From the NCBI GenBank assembly GCA_002429385.1, contig DIZL01000046.1, positions 81,064 through 145,063 of the forward strand: a stretch of DNA of 64,000 nucleotides, given 5' to 3'. Under the pieces are notes generated by a model. It had not been told where the DNA came from. It saw only the letters and a program-made list of their open reading frames with translations, and did not search any database. Origin of the DNA: Prolixibacteraceae bacterium UBA6029. Its GTDB lineage: Bacteria > Bacteroidota > Bacteroidia > Bacteroidales > Prolixibacteraceae. Position 1 is the first letter of the stretch; the number at the start of each line of letters is the position of its first letter. This document shows, one piece after another, positions 33,872-43,111 of this stretch. The translations under genes were made by a program, and so were the position numbers.

Positions 33872-34267
33872 TTAAATCAAATGCTTAAGCTTTTGTTCGA
33901 CTAATTCTTTAACGTCCAAAGCTATTTGTTTGTGCTCCAAAGTTTCCTTTATTGAAGGAGAATAGATGTCACCTGGATATCGGATATCGACACCAAAATC
34001 ATTTAAATCTTTGGGATCAATCGATCTGAAATCAGCATCAAATTCTTCGCATTCAGCAAGAAGAAACTCAATATTATGCGTCTTTTTGATATCAACTCCA
34101 TTGGCAATCAAAAATGCTTTCAGGTATTTCTCAACTACCTGTTGACAGTGAAAACAGACTGCTGAAGTTGCGACAACCTCAAATTGAGTTAACTTGTTGA
34201 TTACAATCAGATCATCACCTGCTTTTGCAATCCATTGACGGATATAGTCTTTGGTTTCTTCGTTCAT
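33872..34267 (-). CDS. HEPN-domain protein of the second MNT/HEPN pair
   Basis: 131 residues: IRQWIAKAGDDLIVINKL, CFHCQQVVEKYLKAFLIANG and KKTHNIEFLLAECEEF match COG2250 HEPN proteins. The arginine motif is VDIRYPGDIYSP. It is similar in layout to the 22987-23385 protein but only distantly alike in sequence. Overlaps its MNT gene by four bases (ATGA). Confidence 0.85.
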   Translation of the reverse strand: MNEETKDYIRQWIAKAGDDLIVINKLTQFEVVATSAVCFHCQQVVEKYLKAFLIANGVDIKKTHNIEFLLAECEEFDADFRSIDPKDLNDFGVDIRYPGDIYSPSIKETLEHKQIALDVKELVEQKLKHLI

Positions 34268-34587
34268 AATGGAATACCTTCCTTAAGAACTTGCCGAACG
34301 ATATGGCCCGTTATTTTTTTATTGATTTCAAGTTCAGCTTTACTCTGAATGATGATATCTGCTGGAATTCTATTTCGAGCCAATTTCCTTCTAATCATTG
34401 CTTTTAACAATCTAAGTTCCTTGCTTTCGTAGGCATTTTCAGTAACAATCATTAAGTCGTAATCACTATCTTCGGTATAGTCAAGTCTTGCCCTGGAGCC
34501 AAACAATACTATTGAGCAATCAGGCAAAAGCTCGTTTACCGAATCTCTTATAATTTTGACAGCATCATTTCGACTGGCGACTATCAT
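34264..34587 (-). CDS. MNT-domain nucleotidyltransferase of the second MNT/HEPN pair
   Basis: About 107 residues from the ATG at 34587; an earlier in-frame ATG at 34635 sits six bases from the pheT stop and would add 16 residues. The signature is IVLFGSRARLDYTEDSDYDLMIV, with G-S-R-A-R and D-x-D ligands. Predicted to modify or block the adjoining HEPN protein. It lies directly downstream of pheT. Confidence 0.83.
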   Translation of the reverse strand: MIVASRNDAVKIIRDSVNELLPDCSIVLFGSRARLDYTEDSDYDLMIVTENAYESKELRLLKAMIRRKLARNRIPADIIIQSKAELEINKKITGHIVRQVLKEGIPL

Positions 34588-34640
34588 TGTTTTTTCTTTC
34601 AAAGATAAAACAAAATTCCTTAGACTAATTGTCAACTTTT

Positions 34641-37091
34641 CTACCTCAACTTAGCACCTAGTTCACGTTCGTAAGTGGAGACCAGTTTCTGCATGATTTT
34701 CTCAATCTGTTTGTCGTTGAGTGTCTTCTCATCATCACGTAAAATGTAACTGATGGCATACGATTTTTTACCTTCAGGTATGCCCTTGCCTTCGTAAACA
34801 TCAAACAAATCAACCGATTGAAGAAGCTTACGTTCCGATCGGAAAGCCAGGTCTCGCAGTTGATTAAACTGCACCGTTTTATCAAGTAATAATGCCAGAT
34901 CCCGCCTTACCTCAGGATATTTGGGGAGTTCGGCAAATACTACCTTGTTGTTTTTAAGTTCAACAAACAAGGTATCCATACTGAAATCGGCAAAATAAAC
35001 AGGATTGTCAATATCAAATAACTTCAGCGTCTTACCTGAAACAGTGCCAAATTCAACCAGCTTCTTTCCGTTTATAAAATACTGAATTCCTTCACTGATT
35101 ATATCGTTCGAAAAACCTTCCGTCTTTAGGTTTAACACTGAAAATCCCAGGCGTTTCAATACATTATCAACATAGGATTTCAAGAGGAAGAATGTAGTTT
35201 TAGCTGAAGGATTTGACCAGTTCGCAGCTTCCTTATCGCCAGTTACGAATAAGGACAAATGTTCTTCTTCGCGGTAATTCTTTAGCGGATTTTCCTTTAG
35301 ATGGCTACCGTTAAAGAAATAGCAATTTCCAAATTCGTACAACCGAAGATCAGGATTCTTACGGTTGGCATTGTGGGCAACTGACTCCAGACCACCATAC
35401 AGTAAGGTCTGGCGCATACTTCCCAGGTCATTACTCAAAGGGTTAAAGAGCTTTACCGTACTTTCGATAGGGTGAACCGTATTGTTTTCGTAATAGGCTG
35501 TTTTGGTAAGCGAATTTGACCATATTTCATTGAACCCTTGGGCTGTAAGCATTTCTGCAACAAGATTCCTCAGTTTGGTAGGATTCGGCTTCACCGAATA
35601 TTGTAAAGATGAATTAAGCTGGGTAGGCAATTCGATGTTGTTGTAACCATAAATGCGCAAGATCTCTTCTATCACATCCACTTCCCGTTTTACATCAACC
35701 CGATAAGGGGGAACAAGCAATGAAAGACCTGTTTCTGTTTCTGCCTCAATCCTGATCTCAAGGGCCCCCATAATTTGTTTAATCTTCTCCTTTCCCAAAT
35801 CGACGCCAATCAATCGTTTTATGTTGGAATAGGTAACGTCTACTTTAAAATCGGCAACAGGGTTTGGATAAACATCAACAATTTCAGAAGAAATCAGTCC
35901 CCCGGCAACTTCTTTAATCAGCAAGGCCGCACGTTTCAGTGCATAAATAGTCCCGTTCGGATCGGTTCCGCGTTCAAAGCGAAACGATGCATCGGTACTC
36001 AAAGTATGCCGACGGGCAGTTTTACGGATATAAACAGAGTCGAACCAGGCACTTTCGAGGAAAATATCGGTTGTCGTTGCTTTTACTCCTGAATTTAATC
36101 CACCAAAAACACCGGCTATACACATGGCCGATGTTGTATTGCAAATCATTAAATCATCGGGATGCATTTCGCGTTCAATGCCATCCAGGGTGACGAATTT
36201 TGACCCTGCATCCGAAGTACGAACCACCACTTTGTTTTCCTTAATCTCAGCAGCATCGAATGCATGGAGTGGCTGACCGGTTTCGAAAAGCACGAAATTG
36301 GTCACATCCACAATATTGTTGATTGGCTTCAGTCCAATGAGTTTGAGTTTATTTTTTAGCCATTCAGGAGATTCCTTTACAGTCACGCCAGAAACAGTCA
36401 CTCCGGAATAACGTGGACATGCTTCGGTATTTACAACTTCAACCGGTATTTCGAGCGAATGATTGTCAACCTTAAAGGCCTCAACCGAAGGCCTGTGATA
36501 GCTGATCGGGTGTTTGAGCTGAATGTAGGCAGCCAGATCGCGGGCAATGCCGATGTGCGATGCACTGTCTATACGGTTGGGTGTCAGGTCCACCTCAAGC
36601 ACAAAATCTGATTCGATCTTAAAATACTGACTGGCCGGCATTCCCGGAACAGCCGAAGCATCGAGTATCATGATGCCCTCATGACTGGTGCCCAGGCCTA
36701 TTTCATCCTCGGCACAGATCATTCCTTCCGAGGCTTCGCCCCTTATCTTTGATTTTTTGATCTTAAACTCATTGTCCCCGTCATATAAGGTTGTTCCCAC
36801 TGTTGCAACGACTACTTTTTGTCCTGCAGCCACATTCGGAGCGCCACAAATAATGGGCAATATTTCGTTCTTGCCAACATTTACAGTTGTTTTACTTAAG
36901 TGATCCGAGTCGGGATGTTGTTCACAGGTCAGAACTTCACCAATCACCAGGCCGCGCAAACCGCCTTTAATGGTTTCCACTTCTTCCATGTTTCCTATTT
37001 CCAACCCGATTTGGGTGAGAAAAGCGGATACTTCATCCGGAGTGTAATCCAAATTGATGTATTCTTTTAACCAGCGGTAAGATATATTCAT
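34641..37091 (-). CDS. pheT: Phenylalanine--tRNA ligase subunit beta
   Basis: 816 residues from the ATG at 37091, giving the standard opening MNISYRWLKEYINLDYTPDE; an upstream frame start at 37118 adds nine residues. Domains in order: tRNA-binding OB fold (GEVLTCEQHPDSDHLSKTTV), B3/B4 editing domain, B5 domain, catalytic-like core, and the C-terminal ferredoxin-fold anticodon-binding domain (AELPKYPEVRRDLALLLDK). It forms the alpha2-beta2 enzyme with PheS, which is not adjacent. The separation of pheS and pheT is common in Bacteroidota. Confidence 0.96.
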   Translation of the reverse strand: MNISYRWLKEYINLDYTPDEVSAFLTQIGLEIGNMEEVETIKGGLRGLVIGEVLTCEQHPDSDHLSKTTVNVGKNEILPIICGAPNVAAGQKVVVATVGTTLYDGDNEFKIKKSKIRGEASEGMICAEDEIGLGTSHEGIMILDASAVPGMPASQYFKIESDFVLEVDLTPNRIDSASHIGIARDLAAYIQLKHPISYHRPSVEAFKVDNHSLEIPVEVVNTEACPRYSGVTVSGVTVKESPEWLKNKLKLIGLKPINNIVDVTNFVLFETGQPLHAFDAAEIKENKVVVRTSDAGSKFVTLDGIEREMHPDDLMICNTTSAMCIAGVFGGLNSGVKATTTDIFLESAWFDSVYIRKTARRHTLSTDASFRFERGTDPNGTIYALKRAALLIKEVAGGLISSEIVDVYPNPVADFKVDVTYSNIKRLIGVDLGKEKIKQIMGALEIRIEAETETGLSLLVPPYRVDVKREVDVIEEILRIYGYNNIELPTQLNSSLQYSVKPNPTKLRNLVAEMLTAQGFNEIWSNSLTKTAYYENNTVHPIESTVKLFNPLSNDLGSMRQTLLYGGLESVAHNANRKNPDLRLYEFGNCYFFNGSHLKENPLKNYREEEHLSLFVTGDKEAANWSNPSAKTTFFLLKSYVDNVLKRLGFSVLNLKTEGFSNDIISEGIQYFINGKKLVEFGTVSGKTLKLFDIDNPVYFADFSMDTLFVELKNNKVVFAELPKYPEVRRDLALLLDKTVQFNQLRDLAFRSERKLLQSVDLFDVYEGKGIPEGKKSYAISYILRDDEKTLNDKQIEKIMQKLVSTYERELGAKLR

Positions 37092-37571
37092 ACTAAATGT
37101 TTTACTTCTGAAATTCAATGATCGGCAAAAATAAATAAAATTTAAGGCGTGGGTGCAAAATATGCCTGTAAAATAAATACCTGATCAAAGGATAATACAC
37201 GCGAAAGGTCAGATGACCATAAAATGATTGAATGCGTATCACATTTCTTCTGGAATACGTGTATCCGGGTTAACCTCCCCGCTATAAACCCCTGCTATTT
37301 TCCTTTGTATATTTGCATGGTTATTGTTCAGTCTTAATAAGTATTTTGTAAGTTTACATACAGAAACCTTACAGAAACCATACTCAAAACATACACAAAC
37401 CAAAGAGCGTTCATATCGCGATCTACAACCGATCCCGGTTGTGGCAATTGCCAATCTCCAAAATGAAAATAAAAAAAACATGTCACAGTAAAAATGAGGA
37501 CTTTTATCATCGTTGATTTAAGGGATAATCTCTATATTTCCAGCCAATTAAAAACCCATAACCCTATCAGA
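37092..37571. other. Intergenic region between pheT and the M3 peptidase gene
   Basis: Contains a TATATTTG -7 candidate (37308-37315) for the peptidase gene and a word-repeat stretch (ACAGAAACC, ATACACAAACC; about 37356-37402). A frame start at 37494 upstream of the peptidase is rejected in favour of the lipoprotein start at 37572. No gene is seen. Confidence 0.4.
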
Positions 37572-39686
37572 ATGAAAAAAACCGGGATAACCCTTATTGC
37601 CATCGCATTGATTGTAAGTTCATGTAACACAACCAAAGAGCAAAAAAAAGACATGAGTAATCCATTTTTTAACGAATACAAGACTCCATTCCAGGTTCCG
37701 CCTTTCAATGAGATCAAACTGGAACACTATCTTCCGGCCATTGATGCCGGAATCACCGGACAACTTAATGAAATAAAAGCGATTACGGAAAACAAGAAGG
37801 ATGCCACTTTCGACAATACGATTCTGGCGTTTGACCAATCGGGCGAATTGCTCTACAAAGTATCCCTGGTGTTTTCTAATCTGAATTCGGCCAATACCAA
37901 CGATCAGATGCAGGCATTAGCCCGGGAGATTACGCCTAAACTGTCGGCTCACCATGATAACATCATGCTGAACAAGAACCTTTTCATGCGTGTAAAAGCA
38001 GTGTACGATAAACGTAAAGAGCTAAACCTGGATGCAGAAAAGATGCGTTTAGTTGAGAAATTTTACCGTGATTTTGAACGCAGCGGCGCGAACCTTCCCG
38101 ATGACAAACAGGCTGAATTGCGCAAAGTAAACGATGAAATTTCAATGCTGGAACTCAAATTCGGTGAGAATGTTCTGGCTGAAACCAATAAGAATTTCAA
38201 ACTGGTGATCGACAACCAGGCCGATCTGAAAGGTCTGCCCTCGGATGTAATTTCAGCAGCCGCTGATGTGGCTAAGAATGACAAAATGGAAGGGAAATGG
38301 GTCTTTACGTTACAGAAACCAAGCTGGATACCCTTTCTGCAATATGCTGAAAACAGGTCGCTCCGCGAAAAACTGTATCGCGGATACCTTAATCGCGGAA
38401 ATAATAGCAATGCCAACGACAACAAAGAGACTCTCGGGAAGCTGGTCGTTCTGCGCGATCAGCGTGCCAAACTGCTGGGCTATGCCAACCATGCTGCTTA
38501 TGTGATCGATGTGAATATGGCTAAAACGCCCGAAAATGTTGACAACTTACTGATGAAACTATGGACTCCTGCTCTCGAAAGGGCTAAAGTGGAACGTGCC
38601 GACATGCAAGCCATGATTGATAAGGAAGGTGGAAAATTCAAACTGGAAATGTGGGATTGGTGGTATTATGCCGAAAAAGTTCGTAAAGCCAAATACGACC
38701 TCGACGAAGCCCAGCTGAAGCCATATTTCAAACTCGACAATGTGGTTGAAGGAATGATGTACGTGGCCAATAAACTCTACGGCATCAAGTTCATTAAACA
38801 TACTGATCTGCCAGTTTATGATCCTGAAGTCATTGCTTATGAAGTCCAGGAGGCCGATGGCAGACACCTTGGAATCTTCTACATGGATTTTCATCCGAGA
38901 CCGGGAAAGAGCTTTGGCGCCTGGTGTACCAGTTTTCGCGATCAAACGTATAAAGACGGAAAGAAGATTAATCCGATTGTTTCTATCGTTTGTAATTTTA
39001 CCCGTCCCTCCGGTGATGTTCCTGCCCTTTTAAGCTTCGACGAAGTAACGACGCTCTTCCATGAATCAGGTCATGCCCTCCATGGGTTGTTTACCGATGG
39101 ACCATATCACCGTACAGCAGGGAATGTACCAAACGACTTTGTAGAACTACCTTCTCAAGTCATGGAAAACTGGGCTTCAGAGCCTGAAGTGCTTCGGGCG
39201 TATGCCAAACATTACCAGACCGGTGAAGTCATTCCTGAAGCATTAATCGCCAAAATAAGAAAAAGCGCACAGTTCAACCAGGGATTCGAGACCGTGGAAT
39301 ACCTTGCCGCTTCGTTCCTTGATATGGATTGGCACACCAAGGCGTTTACAGGGGATGTTGAAGCCTTCGAGAAAGCTTCGATGGATAAAATTGGCCTGAT
39401 CAGTGAAATCGCACCCAGATACCGCAGTACCTATTTCTCACACATCTTTTCCGGAGGGGGAGGTTATTCTGCAGGATACTATGTCTACATCTGGGCCGCT
39501 GTACTTGATGCAGATGCCTTTGATGCCTTCAAACAAAGCGGTAATATTTTTAATCCTGAAATTGCTGCCAGGTTCCGTACTTTGCTGACTAAATCAGGAT
39601 CTGATGAAGGAATGGTTGTTTATAAAAACTTCCGCGGACAGGAACCATCTATTGAACCTTTGCTTAAACGAAGAGGGCTGAAATAG
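37572..39686 (+). CDS. M3-family zinc metallopeptidase (peptidyl-dipeptidase Dcp-like), lipoprotein
   Basis: 704 residues from the ATG at 37572, which begins a lipoprotein signal (MKKTGITLIAIALIVSSCN). The M3 catalytic motif HESGH is at residues 497-501 (TLFHESGHALHGLF), with the third ligand Glu in the following helix. Length and flanking motifs (GKSFGAWCTSFRDQ, ELPSQVMENWA, FSHIFSGGGGYSAGYYVYIWA) fit the oligopeptidase A/Dcp group. It removes dipeptides or cleaves short peptides, here probably in the periplasm, anchored by lipid. Confidence 0.92.
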   Translation: MKKTGITLIAIALIVSSCNTTKEQKKDMSNPFFNEYKTPFQVPPFNEIKLEHYLPAIDAGITGQLNEIKAITENKKDATFDNTILAFDQSGELLYKVSLVFSNLNSANTNDQMQALAREITPKLSAHHDNIMLNKNLFMRVKAVYDKRKELNLDAEKMRLVEKFYRDFERSGANLPDDKQAELRKVNDEISMLELKFGENVLAETNKNFKLVIDNQADLKGLPSDVISAAADVAKNDKMEGKWVFTLQKPSWIPFLQYAENRSLREKLYRGYLNRGNNSNANDNKETLGKLVVLRDQRAKLLGYANHAAYVIDVNMAKTPENVDNLLMKLWTPALERAKVERADMQAMIDKEGGKFKLEMWDWWYYAEKVRKAKYDLDEAQLKPYFKLDNVVEGMMYVANKLYGIKFIKHTDLPVYDPEVIAYEVQEADGRHLGIFYMDFHPRPGKSFGAWCTSFRDQTYKDGKKINPIVSIVCNFTRPSGDVPALLSFDEVTTLFHESGHALHGLFTDGPYHRTAGNVPNDFVELPSQVMENWASEPEVLRAYAKHYQTGEVIPEALIAKIRKSAQFNQGFETVEYLAASFLDMDWHTKAFTGDVEAFEKASMDKIGLISEIAPRYRSTYFSHIFSGGGGYSAGYYVYIWAAVLDADAFDAFKQSGNIFNPEIAARFRTLLTKSGSDEGMVVYKNFRGQEPSIEPLLKRRGLK

Positions 39687-39790
39687 TCATTTGGGAAAAG
39701 GAAAGAGGAATGAGGAATGAGGAAAAGGAAAATGGGAACCAACACAAGAACCTGTTTCTTTTCCTAATTCCTCTTTCCTTTTTACCTGAA
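39687..39790. repeat. Stop-proximal purine tract with pyrimidine mirror
   Basis: GGAAAAGGAAAGAGGAATG words begin about 8 bp after the peptidase stop, and TTCTTTTCCTAATTCC / TCTTTCCTTTTT words follow about 40 bp later. They form a long imperfect hairpin that ends in a T-run, so it could terminate transcription. Confidence 0.55.
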
Positions 39791-39951
39791 ATAACTCTTC
39801 AAAATGCTTGCATTTCAGGAATTAATTCTTATCTTGTAATATATAGAAAGAGGGTAATTCGATTAAAAATATGTACAGATTATTATTATCAGTAACGAAT
39901 CGACATTGAATTATTAATCTTATTTTTCGGGAAAATTAATTTAACCATCAA

Positions 39952-42159
39952 ATGACCATGAAACGATTTATTGCACTATTGACATTCATTGCCTTGATTC
40001 AGATTTCCCTTGTTGCACAGGTTGGAAATCCCGTTTACAAAGATAAGAATGCACCGGTTGAAAACCGTATAAAGGATTTGGTTTCGAAGATGAACCTGGA
40101 GGAGAAAATCCTTCAGCTCAACCAATATACCGCCGGACAGAATACCAATATCAACAATATTGGGGAAGCCATGAAGTCAATCCCATCGGGCATTGGCTCG
40201 CTGATCTATTTTGGTGCCGATCCGGCTTACCGGAATGCCATCCAGAAAAAGGCGATGGAAGAATCACGTCTGGGTATCCCAATCCTGTTTGGATATGATG
40301 TGATTCACGGATTCCGCACGGTTTATCCTATCTCGCTGGCACAGGCCTGCTCATGGGATCCTGAACTGGTTACTGAAGCTGCCGGTGTGGCCGCAAAGGA
40401 AGCTAAACTGTCAGGCGTAGACTGGACCTTCTCGCCCATGATTGATGTGGCTCATGATCCCCGCTGGGGAAGGGTTGCCGAAGGATATGGAGAAGATCCC
40501 TATACCAATGCAGTTTTTGGAGTTGCCACAGTGCATGGTTACCAAGGTAAGAATTTATCAGATACCTATTCCATCGCAGCCTGCCTGAAACATTACGTTG
40601 GTTACGGCGAATCGGAAGGTGGACGTGATTATCATTATTCGGATATTTCGATGCAATCACTGTGGGAAACCTATTTGCCTCCTTACGAAGCCTGCGTTAA
40701 AGCAGGTGCTGCCACCCTGATGAGTTCGTTTAATGATATCAGCGGTACGCCTGGATCGGCCAATCCTTATACACTGACAGAAGTATTGAAAAAGGAATGG
40801 AAGCACGATGGGTTTGTAGTGTCCGACTGGGATGCTGTCAACCAATTGATTGCGCAGGGCGTGGCTGCCGATCGTAAGGAAGCCTGTTACAAGGCCTTTA
40901 TGGCTGGGGTTGAAATGGATATGACCGATAATATTTATTTTCAGAATCTTAAGCAACTCATTGATGAAAAGAAGATTCCGATGGCTAAAATTGATGATGC
41001 AGTTAGTCGTATCCTTCGGGTGAAATTCCGTCTGGGCTTGTTTGATCAACCATACAGCACAGTTATGGATGAATCAGCCCGTTACCTTCAACCGGAAAGT
41101 AAAGCAGTGGCACAAAAGCTGGCTACTGAATCGATGGTGCTCTTAAAAAACAACTCCAATACCCTTCCGTTAACCGCATCAGTTAAACAGATTGCTCTGA
41201 TTGGTCCAATGGCTTCCAATAAGGCCAACCTTCTTGGAGCATGGGCTGCCCATGGAAGTGAGAAAGATGTGGAGTCAATTGCGGAAGGTCTGGAAAAAGA
41301 ACTTGGCGGCACTGCAAAGATTACTACCGCCAAGGGTTGTGACTTTGACGGTAATGATGAATCGGGTTTTGCAGAAGCACTGGCAGTAGCACAAAAATCA
41401 GATGTCATCCTGGTTTGCCTGGGTGAGAAAAGAGAATGGAGCGGAGAAAATGCATCACGATCAACCATTGCTTTGCCTGCCATCCAGGAGAAACTGGTTC
41501 AGGAATTGAAGAAAGCCGGTAAGCCAATCGTACTGATTCTATCCAACGGAAGACCGCTTGAATTGGTCAGATTGGAACCTTTAGCAGATGCCATGGTTGA
41601 AATCTGGCAACCAGGTGTTGCAGGCGGATCAGCCCTTTCAGGAATATTATCAGGAAGAATCAACCCTTCAGGTAAGCTGTCTATTACCTTCCCTCTGACT
41701 ACCGGTCAGATACCTACCTATTACAATATGCGTCAGAGTGCAAGGCCCTATTCAGGGAAATACCAGGATATCCCTACAGAACCTTTGTACTGGCTGGGTC
41801 ATGGCCTGAGCTATACCACTTTTGCCTATGGTGATGTGAAACTTTCATCCACTAGCATTAAGAAGACAGACAAACTGACTGTTGAAGTTGAAGTCAGTAA
41901 TACCGGTAAGGTAACCGGAACTGAAACCGTACTTTGGTATATCAACGATCCTGCATGCACCATTTCACGTCCGATGAAAGAGTTGAAATACTTCGAAAAG
42001 AAGGAAATAGCCGCGGGTGCAAAGACTACGTTCAAGTTTGAAATCAATCCCAGAAGGGATTTGAGCTATATCGATGCAGCAGGGAAACACTTTCTGGAAG
42101 CAGGTGATTTTTTTGTGATGGTTAATGGCCAGAAGGTAAAGTTCACGGTGACTGAATAA
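39952..42159 (+). CDS. GH3 beta-glucosidase (BglX-like)
   Basis: 735 residues with a signal peptide (ending LVAQ at about residue 23). The N-terminal (alpha/beta)8 barrel has the GH3 signature with nucleophile Asp292 in GFVVSDWDAV and the sugar-binding KHYVGYGESEGGRDY. The second domain (residues about 385-600) carries the usual acid/base region (CLGEKREWSGENASRS), followed by a fibronectin III-like domain. The shape matches periplasmic BglX, which removes terminal glucose from beta-glucosides. It starts a run of carbohydrate genes (GH92, DUF1080) broken by an ORF6N gene. Confidence 0.92.
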   Translation: MTMKRFIALLTFIALIQISLVAQVGNPVYKDKNAPVENRIKDLVSKMNLEEKILQLNQYTAGQNTNINNIGEAMKSIPSGIGSLIYFGADPAYRNAIQKKAMEESRLGIPILFGYDVIHGFRTVYPISLAQACSWDPELVTEAAGVAAKEAKLSGVDWTFSPMIDVAHDPRWGRVAEGYGEDPYTNAVFGVATVHGYQGKNLSDTYSIAACLKHYVGYGESEGGRDYHYSDISMQSLWETYLPPYEACVKAGAATLMSSFNDISGTPGSANPYTLTEVLKKEWKHDGFVVSDWDAVNQLIAQGVAADRKEACYKAFMAGVEMDMTDNIYFQNLKQLIDEKKIPMAKIDDAVSRILRVKFRLGLFDQPYSTVMDESARYLQPESKAVAQKLATESMVLLKNNSNTLPLTASVKQIALIGPMASNKANLLGAWAAHGSEKDVESIAEGLEKELGGTAKITTAKGCDFDGNDESGFAEALAVAQKSDVILVCLGEKREWSGENASRSTIALPAIQEKLVQELKKAGKPIVLILSNGRPLELVRLEPLADAMVEIWQPGVAGGSALSGILSGRINPSGKLSITFPLTTGQIPTYYNMRQSARPYSGKYQDIPTEPLYWLGHGLSYTTFAYGDVKLSSTSIKKTDKLTVEVEVSNTGKVTGTETVLWYINDPACTISRPMKELKYFEKKEIAAGAKTTFKFEINPRRDLSYIDAAGKHFLEAGDFFVMVNGQKVKFTVTE

Positions 42160-42259
42160 GGAAGAAATGTGGATAACTTATCCGATAAACAGGAAGACAT
42201 GGCCTTGAAAATAGTCAGCAGATCAAAATCCTGAATTTCCAATAGGAAGATCAATCCTG

Positions 42260-42292
42260 AAAATGGAGGTCGCAAATTGCGACCTCCATTTT
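42260..42292. terminator. Palindrome with T-run after the GH3 gene (palindrome P1)
   Basis: A perfect 33-bp palindrome with one central base: arms AAAATGGAGGTCGCAA / TTGCGACCTCCATTTT, followed by TATTTTAAA. It has the form of an intrinsic terminator and shares its GAGGTCGCAAATTGCGACCTC core with a palindrome inside the next gene. Confidence 0.7.
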
Positions 42293-42345
42293 TATTTTAA
42301 ATGACATTAAATGCTTAACTTAGTACTATTGACCGGGGAATAATA

Positions 42346-42384
42346 TTCAAACTTGAGGTCACAATTTGTGACCTCAAGTTTGAA
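42346..42384. repeat. 39-bp perfect palindrome before the ORF6N gene (palindrome P2)
   Basis: Arms of 19 bp (TTCAAACTTGAGGTCACAA and its complement) around one central base, ending 29 bp before the ORF6N ATG. It differs from the coding palindrome at 42619-42653 by paired, compensating changes (GTCACAA/TTGTGAC against GTCGCAA/TTGCGAC). Confidence 0.85.
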
Positions 42385-42413
42385 CGGTATACGTCGCACA
42401 AAATATATACTCC

Positions 42414-42944
42414 ATGGCAACCGAAAATTTAAATTCATTTATTCCCGATGAGCGGATAGTGGATAAGATCTATCTGATCAGGGAGCAAAAAGTAATGTTC
42501 GACAGCGATTTGGCAGAATTGTATGGTGTTGAAACAAAAAGGTTAAAAGAGGCGGTAAAACGTAATTTATTCAGGTTTCCTGAAGATTTTATGTTTGAAC
42601 TGACAGATGACGAATTTGCCAACTTGAGGTCGCAAATTGCGACCTCAAGTTGGGGAGGCGTCCGTTATCGTCCTATGGTATTTACAGAGCATGGAGTTTT
42701 GATGCTTTCAAGTGTGCTGAACAGCAAACAAGCAGTCAGCGTCAATATCCAGATCATGCGGATTTTTACCCGGATACGACAAGTGCTATCAGATACTCAG
42801 AACATCAGACTGGAGATTGAAGAAATAAAGAAAAAGCTTTGCAATCAGGATAAAAACATTGAGCTAGTATTCAGTTATCTGGATGAGCTAATTACCAAAC
42901 AGGAAGTTCCTGCTCCACGCAAACGAATTGGATTTAAGTCCTAA
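42414..42944 (+). CDS. ORF6N/KilA-type DNA-binding-domain protein
   Basis: 176 residues. The ORF6N domain covers residues about 15-105: IVDKIYLIREQKVMFDSDLAELYGVETKRLKEAVKRN, RFPEDFMFELTDDEF, NLRSQIATSSWGG and FTEHGVLMLSSVLNS. A coiled C-terminus follows (IEEIKKKLCNQDKNIELVFSYLDELI). ORF6N domains come from phage anti-repressors, but chromosomal copies are common in Bacteroidota and their function is unknown. The codons for NLRSQIATSSW form a perfect palindrome shared with two upstream intergenic palindromes. A fragment of a second ORF6N gene follows. Confidence 0.88.
   Translation: MATENLNSFIPDERIVDKIYLIREQKVMFDSDLAELYGVETKRLKEAVKRNLFRFPEDFMFELTDDEFANLRSQIATSSWGGVRYRPMVFTEHGVLMLSSVLNSKQAVSVNIQIMRIFTRIRQVLSDTQNIRLEIEEIKKKLCNQDKNIELVFSYLDELITKQEVPAPRKRIGFKS
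42619..42653. repeat. Perfect 35-bp palindrome inside the ORF6N coding sequence (palindrome P3)
   Basis: Arms CCAACTTGAGGTCGCAA / TTGCGACCTCAAGTTGG around one central base. It encodes the NLRSQIATSSW motif of the domain. Core identical to palindrome P1 and near-identical to P2. Confidence 0.9.
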
Positions 42945-43029
42945 ACGGTTCCCTGATGACTTTATGTTTCAACTTAACCATCATGAATTTGAAATCTTGA
43001 AATTCCAATTTGGAATATCAAATATAACA
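42943..43029 (+). pseudogene. Fragment of a second ORF6N gene
   Basis: The frame starting at 42943 reads KRFPDDFMFQLNHHEFEIL then KFQFGISN, aligning with RFPEDFMFELTDDEFANLRSQIATS of the intact gene. No start or end is present. Its motif codons (TGAAATTCCAATTTGGAATATCA) again form a near-palindrome, although the sequence differs from that of the intact gene. Confidence 0.7.
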
Positions 43030-43111
43030 TCCAAAACATATGAACTACAAATAGCATATTTAAGGTGTAAATGATTAATTTAGCAGCGACCAAACCATTT
43101 ATACCTGACAC

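Noticed and set aside
41088..41483. 131-codon minus-strand frame within the GH3 gene
   Set aside because: Antisense to the conserved second domain of GH3.
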